A program made the translations under genes and the position numbers. Below the pieces are notes generated by a model. That model saw nothing but the letters and a program-made list of their open reading frames with translations, had not been told where the DNA came from and did no database searches. This document shows positions 18,393-31,667 of a stretch of 64,000 nt of DNA, piece after piece. The stretch lies in assembly GCF_024345535.1 (NCBI RefSeq), contig NZ_JAGQBH010000006.1:180047-244046 (forward strand), in the 5' to 3' direction. Origin of the DNA: Cyanobium sp. N.Huapi 1H5 (lineage in GTDB: Bacteria; Cyanobacteriota; Cyanobacteriia; PCC-6307; Cyanobiaceae). Position 1 is the stretch's first letter; every line of letters begins with the position of its first letter.

Positions 18393-21248
18393 GTGCGTCT
18401 CGCCGCGTCCCAGCCGATCTGGTCGCTGCCGCTGGAGGGTGTCCACGAGGCCCTTCAGACCACACCCGAGGGTCTGGACAGGGAGGAGGCCGAATGGCGC
18501 CTGGCCCATTTCGGACCCAACCGCCTCCCACCCGCCCGGCGCCGACACCTGGCCCTGCGCTTCCTGGACCAGATGGTCCACTTCATGGCCCTGCTGCTGT
18601 GGATCGCGGGGGGCCTGGCCTTCGCCGCCGGTACCCCCCAGCTGGGCTGGGCCATCTGGGCGGTGGTCCTGATCAATGGCGTCTTCTCCTTCTGGCAGGA
18701 GTTCCAGGCCGAGCGCACCCTCGCCGCCCTCACCCGCGCCCTGCCCAGCCAGGTGCAGGTCTGGCGCGACGGGCAGCTGGGCTTTCTGCCGGCGGAGGAG
18801 CTGGTGGCGGGTGACCGTGTCCGGCTCGAGGAGGGGGATCGGGTCCCGGCCGACTGCCGGGTGAGCGTCGCCCACGCGCTCTATCTCGATCTCTCCGTCC
18901 TGACTGGCGAGTCCCTGCCGGTGGCGCGCCGGAGTGGAGCCATCGAAGGCAGCCAGCGGCAGGCCAAGGTCAGCACCAGTGAGCGGGCCAACCTGGTGAT
19001 GGCCGGCAGCACCGTGGCCTCAGGGCGGGGGGAGGCCTTCGTCTATGCCACGGGCGCCGAGACGGAATTCGGGCAGGTGGCCCGTCTGGCGGCCGGCACC
19101 ACCCGCGGCGCCAGCACCCTGGAGGTGCAGGTCAGCCGGATCGTGCAGACGATCTGCACCATCGCCGTGACCATGGGGGTGATCGCCTTCGGCCTCAGCG
19201 TCCTGCTGGTCGGCATGGCTCCGCTGGAGAGCGTGGTGTTCGCCACGGGGATCATCGTGGCCAACGTTCCCGAAGGGCTGCTGCCCACCGTGACCCTGGC
19301 CCTGGCCATGGCGGTGCAGCGCATGGCCAGCCGCAGGGCCCTGGTCCGCCGCCTCTCGGCGGTGGAAGCCCTGGGGTCGGTGAGTGTGATCTGCTCCGAC
19401 AAGACGGGCACGCTCACCGGCAACCGCATGGCGGTGGAGAGCACCTGGCTGCCGTTACCCGCCGAGGGGCTGGAGCGACTGCTGCTGCGCGCCGCCTCCC
19501 TGTGCTCCAACGCCCGCCTCGAGGCGGCGGGGACTGGGGCTGGTGGCGCCACCGAACCGCGGCTGGGGGTGGGGGATCCCACCGAAACGGCGATGCTGGT
19601 GGCCGCCGCTGAAGCCGGCCTGGTGCCGGAGGCGCTGCCGGACCGGCATCCACGGCGTCGGGAGATTCCCTTCGATTCCCTGCGCCGCCGCATGACCGTG
19701 CTGGTGGACTGGAGCGACCATGCCGACGATCTGCCGATCCCCACGGGAGGCTCCCTGCTGATCACCAAGGGGGCCCCCCTGGAAGTGCTGGCGCACTGCA
19801 CCAGCTGGCTGTCCTCCAGTGGCGACGCCCCGCTGGACGCCGCCCTGCACCAGCGGGTGGTGGACGCCAATGACGACCTGGCCTCCAGGGGCTTCCGCGT
19901 CATCGCCGTGGCGCTCCGGCGGGGCCATGGGGGGTGCGACGACGCTCCGGCGGAGGCCCTGGAGAGGGCCCAGATGTTCCTCGGCCTGCTGGGTCTCTAC
20001 GACCCGCCGCGGCCGGAGGTGCCGGACGCGATCCGGCAGTGCCGCGAAGCGGGCATCAAGGTGACGATGGTCACCGGCGATTACGGCCTCACGGCCCAGG
20101 CGATCGCCGAGCCGATCGGTCTGCTTGACCCCCCCGGGTCCCCGGGCCGGACCACGGCGCAGCAGCAGGCCAGCGCCGACCCGGTGCGGGTGATCGAGGG
20201 CTCCACCCTCGCCCAGATCGGCGACGTGCAGCTCCGCCAGCTGCTCAAGTACCGCCGCCGGCTGGTGTTCGCCCGCATGGCGCCGGAGCAGAAGCTGCGG
20301 CTGGTGCAGGCCTACCGCGCCCTCGGGGAGGTGGTGGCCGTCACCGGCGATGGCGTCAACGATGCCCCGGCCCTGCGCGCCGCCGATGTGGGGCTGGCGA
20401 TGGGGATCAGCGGCACGGATGTGGCCCGTGAGGCCGCCGACATCGTGCTGCTCGACGACAACTTCGCCACGATCGTCGAGGCCGTCCGCTACGGCCGCTC
20501 GGTGGTGACCAACATCGGCCGCTTCATCACCTACGTGCTGGCCTCGAACGTGCCGGAGGTGCTGCCCTTCCTGGCGATGGTGATCGCCGGGATTCCCGCC
20601 GCCCTCACAGTGCTGCAGATCCTGGCCGTCGACCTGGGCACCGACCTGCTGCCGGCCCTCGGCCTGGGGGCCGACCCACCCGAACCGGGGGTGATGCGCC
20701 TGCCCCCACGCCCCAAGGGCCTGCCGCTGCTCAACCGGGCCGTGATGGTGCGCGCCTATCTGGTGCTGGGGGTGGTGGAGGGCCTGGTGGCCATGGCGGG
20801 GTACCTGCTGACCTGGCGAGCCAACGGCGTGGGCTGGAGCCAGCTGCGCGTCCTGGCCCCCCAGCTGCTGCACCACACCGCTGACGCCGGCGTGGTGGCG
20901 ATCCAGCAGCAGGCCACCACCGTCACCTTCTGCCTGATCGTGGCCGGCCAGATGGGCACCCTGCTGGCCTGTCGCAGTGACCGGCGCCCTGCCTGGGCCC
21001 TGTTGGGTCTTCCCAATCCCTTGCTGTGGCTGGGATGGATCAGTGAACCGCTGCTGGCCAGTGCCCTGGTGCTGGTGGCTCCGGTGGCGGCCCTGTTTGG
21101 AATGGCTCCGTTCCCCCTGGCCTGGCTGGGGCCGATGGCCCTGGCCCCGGTGCTGGTGATCCTGGTGGATGCCCTCGACAAGCGCTGGCGGCACGCTGGG
21201 CAGGTGCCGCCAGGGTTCAGCAGATCCGTGGCAGCAGTTCCCCGCTGA
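18393..21248 (+). CDS. P-type cation ATPase, type II (IIC-like)
   Basis: A 951-residue P2-type ATPase. It has the N-terminal cation ATPase domain (EAEWRLAHFGPNRLPP), the actuator TGES, the phosphorylation site CSDKTGTLT with Asp 336, the hinge TGDGVNDAPALRAADVG and a C-terminal membrane domain. The TM4 sequence IIVANVPEGLLPTVTLALAM is very like animal Na,K- and H,K-ATPases (VANVPEGLLATVT) and unlike SERCA. Na+ or K+ transport is therefore an inference, with no beta subunit in sight. The GTG start at 18393 is used; the 3' end overlaps hypE on the opposite strand. Confidence 0.92.
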   Translation: MRLAASQPIWSLPLEGVHEALQTTPEGLDREEAEWRLAHFGPNRLPPARRRHLALRFLDQMVHFMALLLWIAGGLAFAAGTPQLGWAIWAVVLINGVFSFWQEFQAERTLAALTRALPSQVQVWRDGQLGFLPAEELVAGDRVRLEEGDRVPADCRVSVAHALYLDLSVLTGESLPVARRSGAIEGSQRQAKVSTSERANLVMAGSTVASGRGEAFVYATGAETEFGQVARLAAGTTRGASTLEVQVSRIVQTICTIAVTMGVIAFGLSVLLVGMAPLESVVFATGIIVANVPEGLLPTVTLALAMAVQRMASRRALVRRLSAVEALGSVSVICSDKTGTLTGNRMAVESTWLPLPAEGLERLLLRAASLCSNARLEAAGTGAGGATEPRLGVGDPTETAMLVAAAEAGLVPEALPDRHPRRREIPFDSLRRRMTVLVDWSDHADDLPIPTGGSLLITKGAPLEVLAHCTSWLSSSGDAPLDAALHQRVVDANDDLASRGFRVIAVALRRGHGGCDDAPAEALERAQMFLGLLGLYDPPRPEVPDAIRQCREAGIKVTMVTGDYGLTAQAIAEPIGLLDPPGSPGRTTAQQQASADPVRVIEGSTLAQIGDVQLRQLLKYRRRLVFARMAPEQKLRLVQAYRALGEVVAVTGDGVNDAPALRAADVGLAMGISGTDVAREAADIVLLDDNFATIVEAVRYGRSVVTNIGRFITYVLASNVPEVLPFLAMVIAGIPAALTVLQILAVDLGTDLLPALGLGADPPEPGVMRLPPRPKGLPLLNRAVMVRAYLVLGVVEGLVAMAGYLLTWRANGVGWSQLRVLAPQLLHHTADAGVVAIQQQATTVTFCLIVAGQMGTLLACRSDRRPAWALLGLPNPLLWLGWISEPLLASALVLVAPVAALFGMAPFPLAWLGPMALAPVLVILVDALDKRWRHAGQVPPGFSRSVAAVPR

Positions 21249-22248
21249 GGGGCACCAGCACCCGCTCGCTGCCGAAGGGGGTGCGCAGCAGCACCCGGCC
21301 GAGGGGGCGGCCGGCTGTGTGGCCTGCCGCCGCCACTTGGCCGATCCAGGCCCCCCCGCCCGGCGCCAGCACCTCCAAGGCCCGCTGCCGATCGGCCTCG
21401 GGCACCACCGCCAGGAAGCGGCCCTCGTTGGCCAGGTGCAGCGGGTCGAACCCCAGCAGCTCACAGGTGCGCCGCACGGGCTCGGCCACCGGGATGCGCT
21501 CCTCCTCCACCAGCAGCTCCAGCCCCCCGGGGGCGGCCAGCTCCTGCAGGGCACTGGCCAGGCCGCCCCGGGTGAGGTCCCTCAGGCAGTGGAGCCGCAC
21601 CCCGGCCGCCAGCAGGGCCTCCACCGCCGGCCACAGGGGCATGCAGTCCGTGGCCAGGGGGGGCTGCAGATCCAGGCCATGGCGGGCGGCCAGGATCGCC
21701 ACCCCGTGGCGGCCCAGGTCGCCGCTCACCAGCAGCTGGTCGCCGGGGGCGATCGCCAGCGGATCGATCGGCTCGTCCACCACCAGCAGGCCGATGCCGC
21801 TGGTGTTGAGGAAGGCCCCGTCCCCCTTGCCCCGCTCCACCACCTTGGTGTCGCCGGTGACGATGGTCACCCCGCAGCGCCGGGACGCCTCCACCAGCGA
21901 GGAAACGATCCGGCGCAGCAGGGCCAGCTCCAGCCCCTCCTCCAGGATCAGACCCAGGCTCAGCACCAGAGGCCGCGCGCCGGCCATCGCCAGGTCGTTG
22001 GCGGTGCCCGTCACCGCCAGGGTGCCGATGTCGCCCCCCTCGAACTCCAGGGGCTGCACCACGTAGCTGTCGGTGGTGAAGGCGAGCCGGCCGTGGGGCA
22101 GGGACAGGCGGGCGGCATCGTGCAGCACCTGGTCGGGATCGGCGTACAGGCGGCGCAGCTCGGCGTCGATCAGCTGCTGCATCAGGGTGCCGCCGCCGCC
22201 GTGGGCCAGCTGGATGCGGGGGGTGGCGGGCGTAGCCGGCTCAGCCAC
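21217..22248 (-). CDS. hypE: hydrogenase maturation factor HypE
   Basis: HypE dehydrates the carbamoyl group donated by HypF to make the cyanide ligands of the NiFe site. At 343 residues it has IQLAHGGGG and LMQQLI at the N-terminus, the PurM-like nucleotide motifs VTGTANDLAMAGARP and SGDLGRHGVAIL, and the diagnostic C-terminal PRIC whose Cys becomes the thiocarbamate. The GTG start (22248) lies 8 nt inside the hypD 3' end and leaves a normal N-terminus. It is the last gene of the hox-hyp supercluster. Confidence 0.95.
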   Translation of the reverse strand: MAEPATPATPRIQLAHGGGGTLMQQLIDAELRRLYADPDQVLHDAARLSLPHGRLAFTTDSYVVQPLEFEGGDIGTLAVTGTANDLAMAGARPLVLSLGLILEEGLELALLRRIVSSLVEASRRCGVTIVTGDTKVVERGKGDGAFLNTSGIGLLVVDEPIDPLAIAPGDQLLVSGDLGRHGVAILAARHGLDLQPPLATDCMPLWPAVEALLAAGVRLHCLRDLTRGGLASALQELAAPGGLELLVEEERIPVAEPVRRTCELLGFDPLHLANEGRFLAVVPEADRQRALEVLAPGGGAWIGQVAAAGHTAGRPLGRVLLRTPFGSERVLVPLSGELLPRIC

Positions 22249-23377
22249 GGCGGCCGTAACGGTGGTAGGCGGCGCAGGCCCCCTCGGAGGACACCATCGG
22301 CGCCCCCAGCGGATGCTCCGGGGTGCAGGTGGAGCCGAAGGCCGGGCAGTCCATGGGCCGGGCCCGCCCCTGCAGGATGCGGCCGCTGATGCAGACCCCC
22401 TCAGCTCCCGCTCCGGCCCCCGGCTCCGCACCGGCCTCGGGGCCACCGGGCAGGCCGGGGAAGCAGGCCCTGGCCTCCAGGCTGCGGAAGGGCGCCCTCA
22501 GCCCCAGGCCGCCTCCCGGGATCACGCCGAAGCCCCGCCAGGGCCGGTCCACCGGCTCGAACACCGACTCCAGCAGGGCCCGGGCCTCCGGATTGCCCTG
22601 CTGGCGCACCACCCGGCCGTAGGCATTGGCCACCCGGGCCTCACCCCGCTCCAGCTGGCGCACGCAGGCCACCAGCCCCCGCATCAGATCCAGGGGCTCG
22701 AAGCCGCTGACCACCACCGGCACCCGGTGCCGTTCCGCCAGGTCCTCCAGCTCCGCGGTGCCCATCACCGCGCACACGTGCCCCGCCGCCAGGAAGCCCT
22801 GCACCTGGTTGTCCTCGGCCACCAGGATCGCCGCCATGGCGGGGGGCACCCGCACATGGGCCGCCAGCAGGGAGAGGTTGGCCGCGCCTGAGGCCGTCGC
22901 CTGGCGCACCAGCAGGGCCGTGGCCGGGGCGGTGGTCTCGAAGCCCACCGCCAGGAACACCACCTGGCGATCCGGATGGCGCCGGGCCAGGGCGAGGGCC
23001 TCGAGGGGGGAGGTGAGCAGGCGCACGTCACCCCCCTCGGCCCGCACCCCCAGCAGATCCCCCGGCCCCTCATCGGCGGCACTTCCGGGCACCCGCAGCA
23101 TGTCGCCGTAGGAGCACAGGATCACCTCGGGCCGGCGGGCCAGGGCCCGGGCGGCGTCGATGGTGGCGGCGGGCGTGACGCAGACCGGACAGCCGGGGCC
23201 GTGGATCAGCCGCAGCCCGGGGGGCAGCAGCTGGTCGAGCCCCCAGCGCACGATGGCGTGGGTCTGGCCGCCGCACACCTCCATCAGGGTCCAGGGGCGG
23301 GTGGTGATCGCCGCCAGCTCCGCCGCGAGCTCCCGTACGGCGGCCACCTCCGCCGTCACCGCCAGCGGAGCACTCAC
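22241..23377 (-). CDS. hypD: hydrogenase maturation factor HypD
   Basis: HypD is the 4Fe-4S scaffold on which the Fe(CN)2CO unit is built with HypC. The 378-residue protein carries MEVCGGQTHAIVRWG, HGPGCPVCV, GFETTAPATA and a Cys-rich C-terminus (VCISGRILQG, PMDCPAFGSTCTPEHPLG). The GTG start at 23377 overlaps the stop of the upstream PyrD-like gene by 4 nt (GTGA). A Gly/Ala/Pro/Glu-rich insert (GGPEAGAEPGAGAGAEG) before the last Cys motifs looks like a lineage-specific loop. Confidence 0.95.
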   Translation of the reverse strand: MSAPLAVTAEVAAVRELAAELAAITTRPWTLMEVCGGQTHAIVRWGLDQLLPPGLRLIHGPGCPVCVTPAATIDAARALARRPEVILCSYGDMLRVPGSAADEGPGDLLGVRAEGGDVRLLTSPLEALALARRHPDRQVVFLAVGFETTAPATALLVRQATASGAANLSLLAAHVRVPPAMAAILVAEDNQVQGFLAAGHVCAVMGTAELEDLAERHRVPVVVSGFEPLDLMRGLVACVRQLERGEARVANAYGRVVRQQGNPEARALLESVFEPVDRPWRGFGVIPGGGLGLRAPFRSLEARACFPGLPGGPEAGAEPGAGAGAEGVCISGRILQGRARPMDCPAFGSTCTPEHPLGAPMVSSEGACAAYHRYGRRG

Positions 23378-24404
23378 CAGGGCCCCGGCGCTGCCGCGGC
23401 ATCGGCGGGCAGGAAGGTCTGGACAGCGCGCATGTACTGGGAGCGCTCGTACTCGCTGGGATCGGGGCAGCGCTGCTGGCTCATGCAGCCGATCAGCTCC
23501 CGGGCGGTGGCGTGCTCGTGCTCCAGCAACCACTGGGCCAGCTCCTCCTCCAGCCCCGCCAGCCGGCCGGGGCCGTGGCGCAGCAGGGCGGCCACCACCT
23601 GGGTGATGGCAGCGCCGGCCATCAGCAGCCGCACCACGTCGGTGCCGCGGTGCACGCCACCGGTGGCCGCCAGATCCACCGGGTGGCGGCCGTGCAGCAG
23701 GGCGATCCAGCGCAGGGGCAGCCGCAGGTCGTGGGGGGTGGACAGCAGCAGGTTGGGCCGCACCTCCAGTTCCTCGATGTCGATGTCGGGCTGGTAGAAG
23801 CGGTTGAACAGCACCAGGCCATCGGCCCCGACGGCGGCCAGCCGCTTGGCCATGGCGCCGAAGTTGGTGAAGAAGGGGCTGAGCTTCACCGCCAGGGGCA
23901 GGGTCACCTCGGCGCGCACCTCGGCGACGATCTCCAGCACCTGGTTCTCGATCGCCGCGCTGGAGAGATCCGGATCGGTGGGGACGGCATAGATGTTCAG
24001 CTCCAGGGCGCTGGCGCCCGCCGACTCCATCCGCCGGGCCACCTGCACCCACTGGCCGGGATGGGCCCCATTGAGGCTGGCGATCACGGGCACCGCCAGC
24101 CGGGAGCGGGCCTGCTCCAGGTGGCGCAGGTAGAGGTCATGGCCCACATGGAAGATCGAGGGCTCGGGGAAGTAGCTGAGCGCCTCCCCGTAGCTGTCGG
24201 CGCCCTGCAGGGTCACCCGGTGCAGCTCCAGCTGGTCGCGCTCGATCTGCTCCTCGAACAGCGAATGCAGCACCACGGCGGCGGCGCCGGCCTCCTCCAG
24301 CCGCAGCAGCTGGTCGATGTCCTCGCTGAGGGGGGCCGCGGCCCCCACCACCAGGGGGCTGCGCAGCTCCAGGCCCAGGTAGGTGACGGACAGATCGGGG
24401 CGGG

Positions 24405-24408
<4 letters not shown>
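23374..24408 (-). CDS. dihydroorotate dehydrogenase-like flavoprotein
   Basis: A 344-residue TIM-barrel FMN protein of the class 1 PyrD-like group, with VTYLGLELRSPLVVGAA at the N-terminus, VPVIASLNGAHPGQW, ALELNIYAVPTDPD, VKLSPFFTNFG and the FMN phosphate loop DLAATGGVHRGTDVVRLLMAGA. It overlaps nifJ and hypD by 4 nt each, so it is tightly coupled to both. The pairing with nifJ suggests a ferredoxin- or pyruvate-linked redox role rather than pyrimidine synthesis, which is inference. Confidence 0.9.
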
Positions 24409-28054
<3,646 letters not shown>

Positions 28055-28058
<4 letters not shown>

Positions 28059-28273
28059 GGGGGGTCGTCCTCGACGAGGCTGAGGGCCAGGCCCACGTGC
28101 ACCAGCACCCGATCGCCGACGGCCGCCTCGGGCAGGCAGGCCAGGCTCACCTGCTGGCGCACGCCCCCGAAATCCACCTCGGCCATGCGCCAGAGGCCGT
28201 CGTCATCGCCGGAGTCGCCCGCCGGCGGCTGGACCCGGATCGAGAGGATGCGAGCCGGCACGGCCAGGCACAT
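28055..28273 (-). CDS. hypC: hydrogenase maturation chaperone HypC
   Basis: A 72-residue HypC/HupF protein beginning MCLAVPARILSI, in which the Cys after the initiator Met is the iron-unit ligand used to hand the Fe(CN)2CO centre from HypD to the large subunit. The core MAEVDFGGVRQQVSLACLPE and VGDRVLVHVGLALSLV is typical. Its 5' end lies about 70 nt inside the hypF coding region in another frame, and its 3' end overlaps nifJ by 4 nt. Confidence 0.95.
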
Positions 28274-30815
28274 GGGGTGGGTTCGGCTCGGGGGCACTCC
28301 ACCCGGTTGTAGGCCCGCCGTCCGGATCTGCCCACGGCCCCGCCGCCGCCCAGAGCTGGCCGAGGGCCAGCCCGCCGTCATTGCAGGGCACGAGCTCAGG
28401 CCAGAACGGCCGCATCCCCCGGGCCCGCAGGGCTGCGATCGCGCCCTCCAGCAGCAGCCGGTTCTGGAAGCAGCCCCCGGCCAGGGCCACGGGCGCACCG
28501 TCGGCCGGCCTGGCGATGGCGGCCGTTTCAGCCAGGGCCGCCACCAGGGCGTGGTGGAAGCGGGCGGAGCAGACGGTCGCCGGCGTGCCGGCCTCGACCG
28601 CCGCCAGCAGGGCCAGCAACAGCGGTTCCCAGTCGAGCCAGCCCAGGGTCGGCCCATCGGTGCCGGCGACCGCGACCGCCCCGGGGGGTACCAAAGGGAG
28701 GGACCAGGCGCCGGGGGCGCCAGGGGCGAGGACATCAGCAGCGGCAGCGGCGGAGGCGGCCCCCTGCAGCCGCAGGCCCCCCTCACCCTCGTGGCTCTGC
28801 ACCTGCACCAGGTTCAGCAGGGAGGCGACCGCATCGAACAGCCGGCCCATGCTGGTGGTCAGGGGGCTGTTGCAGGCGCCGGCGATGGCCTGCAGCAGCA
28901 GGCGGCGTTCGTCCGCCTCGAAGGCCGCCAGGGTGTGGCGGGCGCCGGGGTGCCCCAGGGCCCAGGCCCCGGCGGCAGCCAGGAGCCCCAGGGCCGCCCG
29001 ACGGGGTTCTCCCATGGCCAGCTCACCGCCGGGCAGGGGGAAGGGCCGCAGGGCCACCCGCCGCTCGCAGGGGAAGCCCCCGGGTCCGCCCAGCAACAGC
29101 AGCTCCCCGCCCCACAGCCGGGCACCGCCGCCAGCCGCCGACTCGCCAGCCACCGATTCGGGCGCCGGGGCGTACCCCAGCCCATCCCAGGTGAAGGCCA
29201 GCAGCGGCGGCGCCAGGCCATGCTCCGCCAGCACCGCCAGGCCATGGGACCGGTGGTGCTGCACTGGATGGCGCGGCCACGGCTGGGCGGCGGCGAGCTG
29301 GTGGCTGAGGTAGCCGGGATGGGCATCACAGGCGATCGCCCCGACCCCGGCGCCCCAGCGGCGATCAACCGCCTCCAGTCCGGTGGCCAGGCGGGAGAGC
29401 AGGCGCCCCTCGGCCAGGTCCCCCAGGTGGGGGGACAGCCACACCTGGCCCTCCAGGGCCAAGGCGGGCGCGCTCTTGAGGTCGCCGCCGAGGGCCACCA
29501 GGCCACTGGGCACGGCGGCGTGCGCGCCACCGGGCCGCGGCCCGAGGGCCAGGGGCTCGGGGGCATAGCCGCGGGCCCGGCGCAGCAGGGCGGGTCGACC
29601 GTCGATCAGCTGCAGCACCGAATCGTCCAGGGGCCGGGCGATGGCACGGTCCTGGACCAGAAAGGCATCGGCGATCGGCTCGCCGGCCCCGGCCCCCAGT
29701 CGCCGCAACGCTTCGGCGGGATCGATGCACAGCGGTTCGCCGCTGGGGTTGCCGCTGGTGGCCACCAGGGGCCGGCCGAAGGCGCGCGCCAACAGGTGGT
29801 GCAGCGGCGACGCCGGCAGCATCGCCCCCAGGCAAGGGCTGCCCGGGGCCACGCCCGGCAGGGCGTGGGGCGCCCCAAGGCGACGCCGCAGCAGCACGAT
29901 CGGGGCGGCGGGAACCGCCAGGGCCCGTTGCTCGGCGGCGTCGATGACACAGAAGGGGCTGAGGGCCCCGGCCTCGGCCACCAGCAGGGCGAAGGGCTTG
30001 GCCGGCCGCCGCTTGCGCCGTCGCAGCCGGGCCACCGCCTCCGCATCGGTGGCATCCACCAGCAGCTGGAACCCTCCCACTCCCTGCAGGGCCAGGACCT
30101 GTCCGGCCGCCAGGAGGTCGCAGCAGGAGCGGATCAAGGCGGCGGGGCTGCCGTCGCCGCCGGCGGAGCCCGCCAGGGGCGCCCCGGACCCATCAAGGAG
30201 CGCCAGCCGCGGCCCGCACACCGGGCAGGCGATGGTCTCGGCATGGAAGCGACGGTCGAAGGGATCCTCGAACTCCCGGCGGCAGGCCGGGCACAGGGCG
30301 AACGGCGCCAGGGTCGTGTGGTCCCGGGCCCAGGGTTCGGCCGTGGCGATGCTGAAGCGGGGGCCGCAGTCGCAGCAGCTGATGAAGGGGTAGCCGAAAC
30401 GGCGATCGGCGGGATCGGCCAGTTCCGCCAGGCAGGCGCGGCAGGGGGCCCGGTCGGCCACCAGCGACGACGCGAACAGGTCGATGCCGAACGGCACAGC
30501 CGGGCCGGTCACGATCCGCACCCCCGCCTGGAAAGGAGCTGCCGTCGGGGCAGCGGCCGACGACCAGACGGGGTCCAGGGGCTCGAGGCGGGCCCGGGGG
30601 GGCAGCTCAAGCGGCAGGCGCCGCAGGAACGCCTCCAGCGAAGGCCGCTCCCCCTCCAGCCGCAGGCGCACCGCCCCCGGGCCGTTCTCCACCTCCCCGC
30701 TGAGCTCCAGGTCGGCGGCCAGCCGGTGCACCAGGGGCCGGAAACCCACCCCCTGCACCACGCCGCGGCACTCCAGGTGCAGCCGGGCCCGGCCGGCCCC
30801 AGGCGACCGGCTCAC
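28203..30815 (-). CDS. hypF: carbamoyltransferase HypF
   Basis: HypF makes the carbamoyl group, from carbamoyl phosphate and ATP, that becomes the CN ligands. Domains in the 870-residue protein: acylphosphatase-like (RGVVQGVGFRPLVHRL), two zinc-finger motifs (CRACLAELADP, CCDCGPRFSI and the later CPACRREFEDP, CPVCGPRL), the YrdC-like domain (RRRKRRPAKPFALLVAE, VATSGNPSGEPLC) and the Kae1-like domain (HPGYLSHQLA, QHHRSHGLAVLAEHG, ALAGGCFQNRLLLEG). About 40 residues after CNDGGLALGQLWAA extend beyond the usual end and overlap hypC. Confidence 0.95.
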   Translation of the reverse strand: MSRSPGAGRARLHLECRGVVQGVGFRPLVHRLAADLELSGEVENGPGAVRLRLEGERPSLEAFLRRLPLELPPRARLEPLDPVWSSAAAPTAAPFQAGVRIVTGPAVPFGIDLFASSLVADRAPCRACLAELADPADRRFGYPFISCCDCGPRFSIATAEPWARDHTTLAPFALCPACRREFEDPFDRRFHAETIACPVCGPRLALLDGSGAPLAGSAGGDGSPAALIRSCCDLLAAGQVLALQGVGGFQLLVDATDAEAVARLRRRKRRPAKPFALLVAEAGALSPFCVIDAAEQRALAVPAAPIVLLRRRLGAPHALPGVAPGSPCLGAMLPASPLHHLLARAFGRPLVATSGNPSGEPLCIDPAEALRRLGAGAGEPIADAFLVQDRAIARPLDDSVLQLIDGRPALLRRARGYAPEPLALGPRPGGAHAAVPSGLVALGGDLKSAPALALEGQVWLSPHLGDLAEGRLLSRLATGLEAVDRRWGAGVGAIACDAHPGYLSHQLAAAQPWPRHPVQHHRSHGLAVLAEHGLAPPLLAFTWDGLGYAPAPESVAGESAAGGGARLWGGELLLLGGPGGFPCERRVALRPFPLPGGELAMGEPRRAALGLLAAAGAWALGHPGARHTLAAFEADERRLLLQAIAGACNSPLTTSMGRLFDAVASLLNLVQVQSHEGEGGLRLQGAASAAAAADVLAPGAPGAWSLPLVPPGAVAVAGTDGPTLGWLDWEPLLLALLAAVEAGTPATVCSARFHHALVAALAETAAIARPADGAPVALAGGCFQNRLLLEGAIAALRARGMRPFWPELVPCNDGGLALGQLWAAAGPWADPDGGPTTGWSAPEPNPPHVPGRAGSHPLDPGPAAGGRLRR

Positions 30816-31552
30816 CCGGCGACGGCCACCCGCTCCAGGCCGAGAGCCGCCAGCAGCGCGGCGATGCCCTCACCGCTGCGGGCGGAAACCTCCACGATCC
30901 GGGCCTGGGGGGCCACCCGGGCCACGTTGCGGCGGGCCTGGGGGGCATCGAAGCCGCAGGCCCCGGCCAGATCCCCCTTGCTGATCACCACCACATCGGC
31001 GGAGTGGAACGTGGCCGGGTACTTCAGGGGCTTGTCCTCCCCTTCGGTGACCGACAGCAGCACCACCCGCTGGCTTTCACCCAGGTCGAAGGCGGCCGGG
31101 CAGACCAGGTTGCCCACGTTCTCGATCACGAGCAGCTCGAGGCCCTCCAGGGGATGGCCGAGGTGGTCGAGCTCATGCAGGGCCCGGTGCACCATGGCCG
31201 CCTCCAGGTGGCAGGCCTGGCCGGTGGTGATCTGCAGGGCCGGCACACCGGCGGCCCGCAGGCGACGGGCATCGTTGTCGGTGGCCAGGTCCCCCACGAT
31301 CACCGCCATCGGATGGCGCACCGCCGGAGAGGACGGGGCCAGCGCCAGTGCCAGCCGCTCCAGCAGGGCGGTCTTGCCGGAACCCGGCGAGGAGAGCAGG
31401 TTGATCACCCGGACGCCGGCGGCAGCGAAATGCTCCCGGTTGGCCGCCGCCTGGGCATCGTTGTGGACCAGCAGGCGCTGGCCCAGCTCCAGGTGCCGGG
31501 GGGCCTCAATGGCGGGGGCGACCGGTTGGCCGCAGTTGCAGTCGACACACAT
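30812..31552 (-). CDS. hypB: hydrogenase nickel incorporation GTPase HypB
   Basis: HypB is the GTPase that works with HypA in nickel delivery. The 246-residue protein starts MCVDCNCG and lacks the His-rich stretch many HypB proteins have. Walker A SPGSGKT is at residues 55-61, the metal-site Cys and His appear in TGQACHLEAAMV, switch elements in LLVIENVGNLVCPAAFDLG, and the base-recognition SKGD follows later. Its end overlaps the hypF start by 4 nt. The short upstream intergenic space contains a terminator-like hairpin for the preceding beta-barrel gene. Confidence 0.95.
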   Translation of the reverse strand: MCVDCNCGQPVAPAIEAPRHLELGQRLLVHNDAQAAANREHFAAAGVRVINLLSSPGSGKTALLERLALALAPSSPAVRHPMAVIVGDLATDNDARRLRAAGVPALQITTGQACHLEAAMVHRALHELDHLGHPLEGLELLVIENVGNLVCPAAFDLGESQRVVLLSVTEGEDKPLKYPATFHSADVVVISKGDLAGACGFDAPQARRNVARVAPQARIVEVSARSGEGIAALLAALGLERVAVAG

Positions 31553-31586
31553 CGCAGGATCGACCCCAGACAGGAGAGCGGCACGG

Positions 31587-31603
31587 AAAAGCCCCGCCGG
31601 GGC
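31587..31603 (-). terminator. probable intrinsic terminator after the beta-barrel gene
   Basis: Read on the minus strand, the sequence is GCCCC-GGC-GGGGC followed by TTTT, a GC-only stem of 5 bp and a short U tract. It lies about 65 bp past the stop of the outer-membrane gene and 35 bp before the hypB start, so hypB may need its own promoter or readthrough. Confidence 0.55.
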
Positions 31604-31667
31604 CCGGCCACGCCCGAAGGCTAGGCACGGAGTTCCGACGGGGCCGGGGCCCTGAGAGCGGCCGTGA

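Noticed and set aside
22249..22446. Longer HypE beginning at 22446
   Set aside because: The added 66 residues are antisense-like Arg/Pro/Gly sequence overlapping the HypD Cys-rich end; GTG 22248 gives the normal HypE N-terminus.
29281..30815. HypF YrdC-like domain as a separate Sua5/YrdC gene
   Set aside because: The reading frame is continuous from the acylphosphatase domain to the Kae1-like domain, as in normal HypF.
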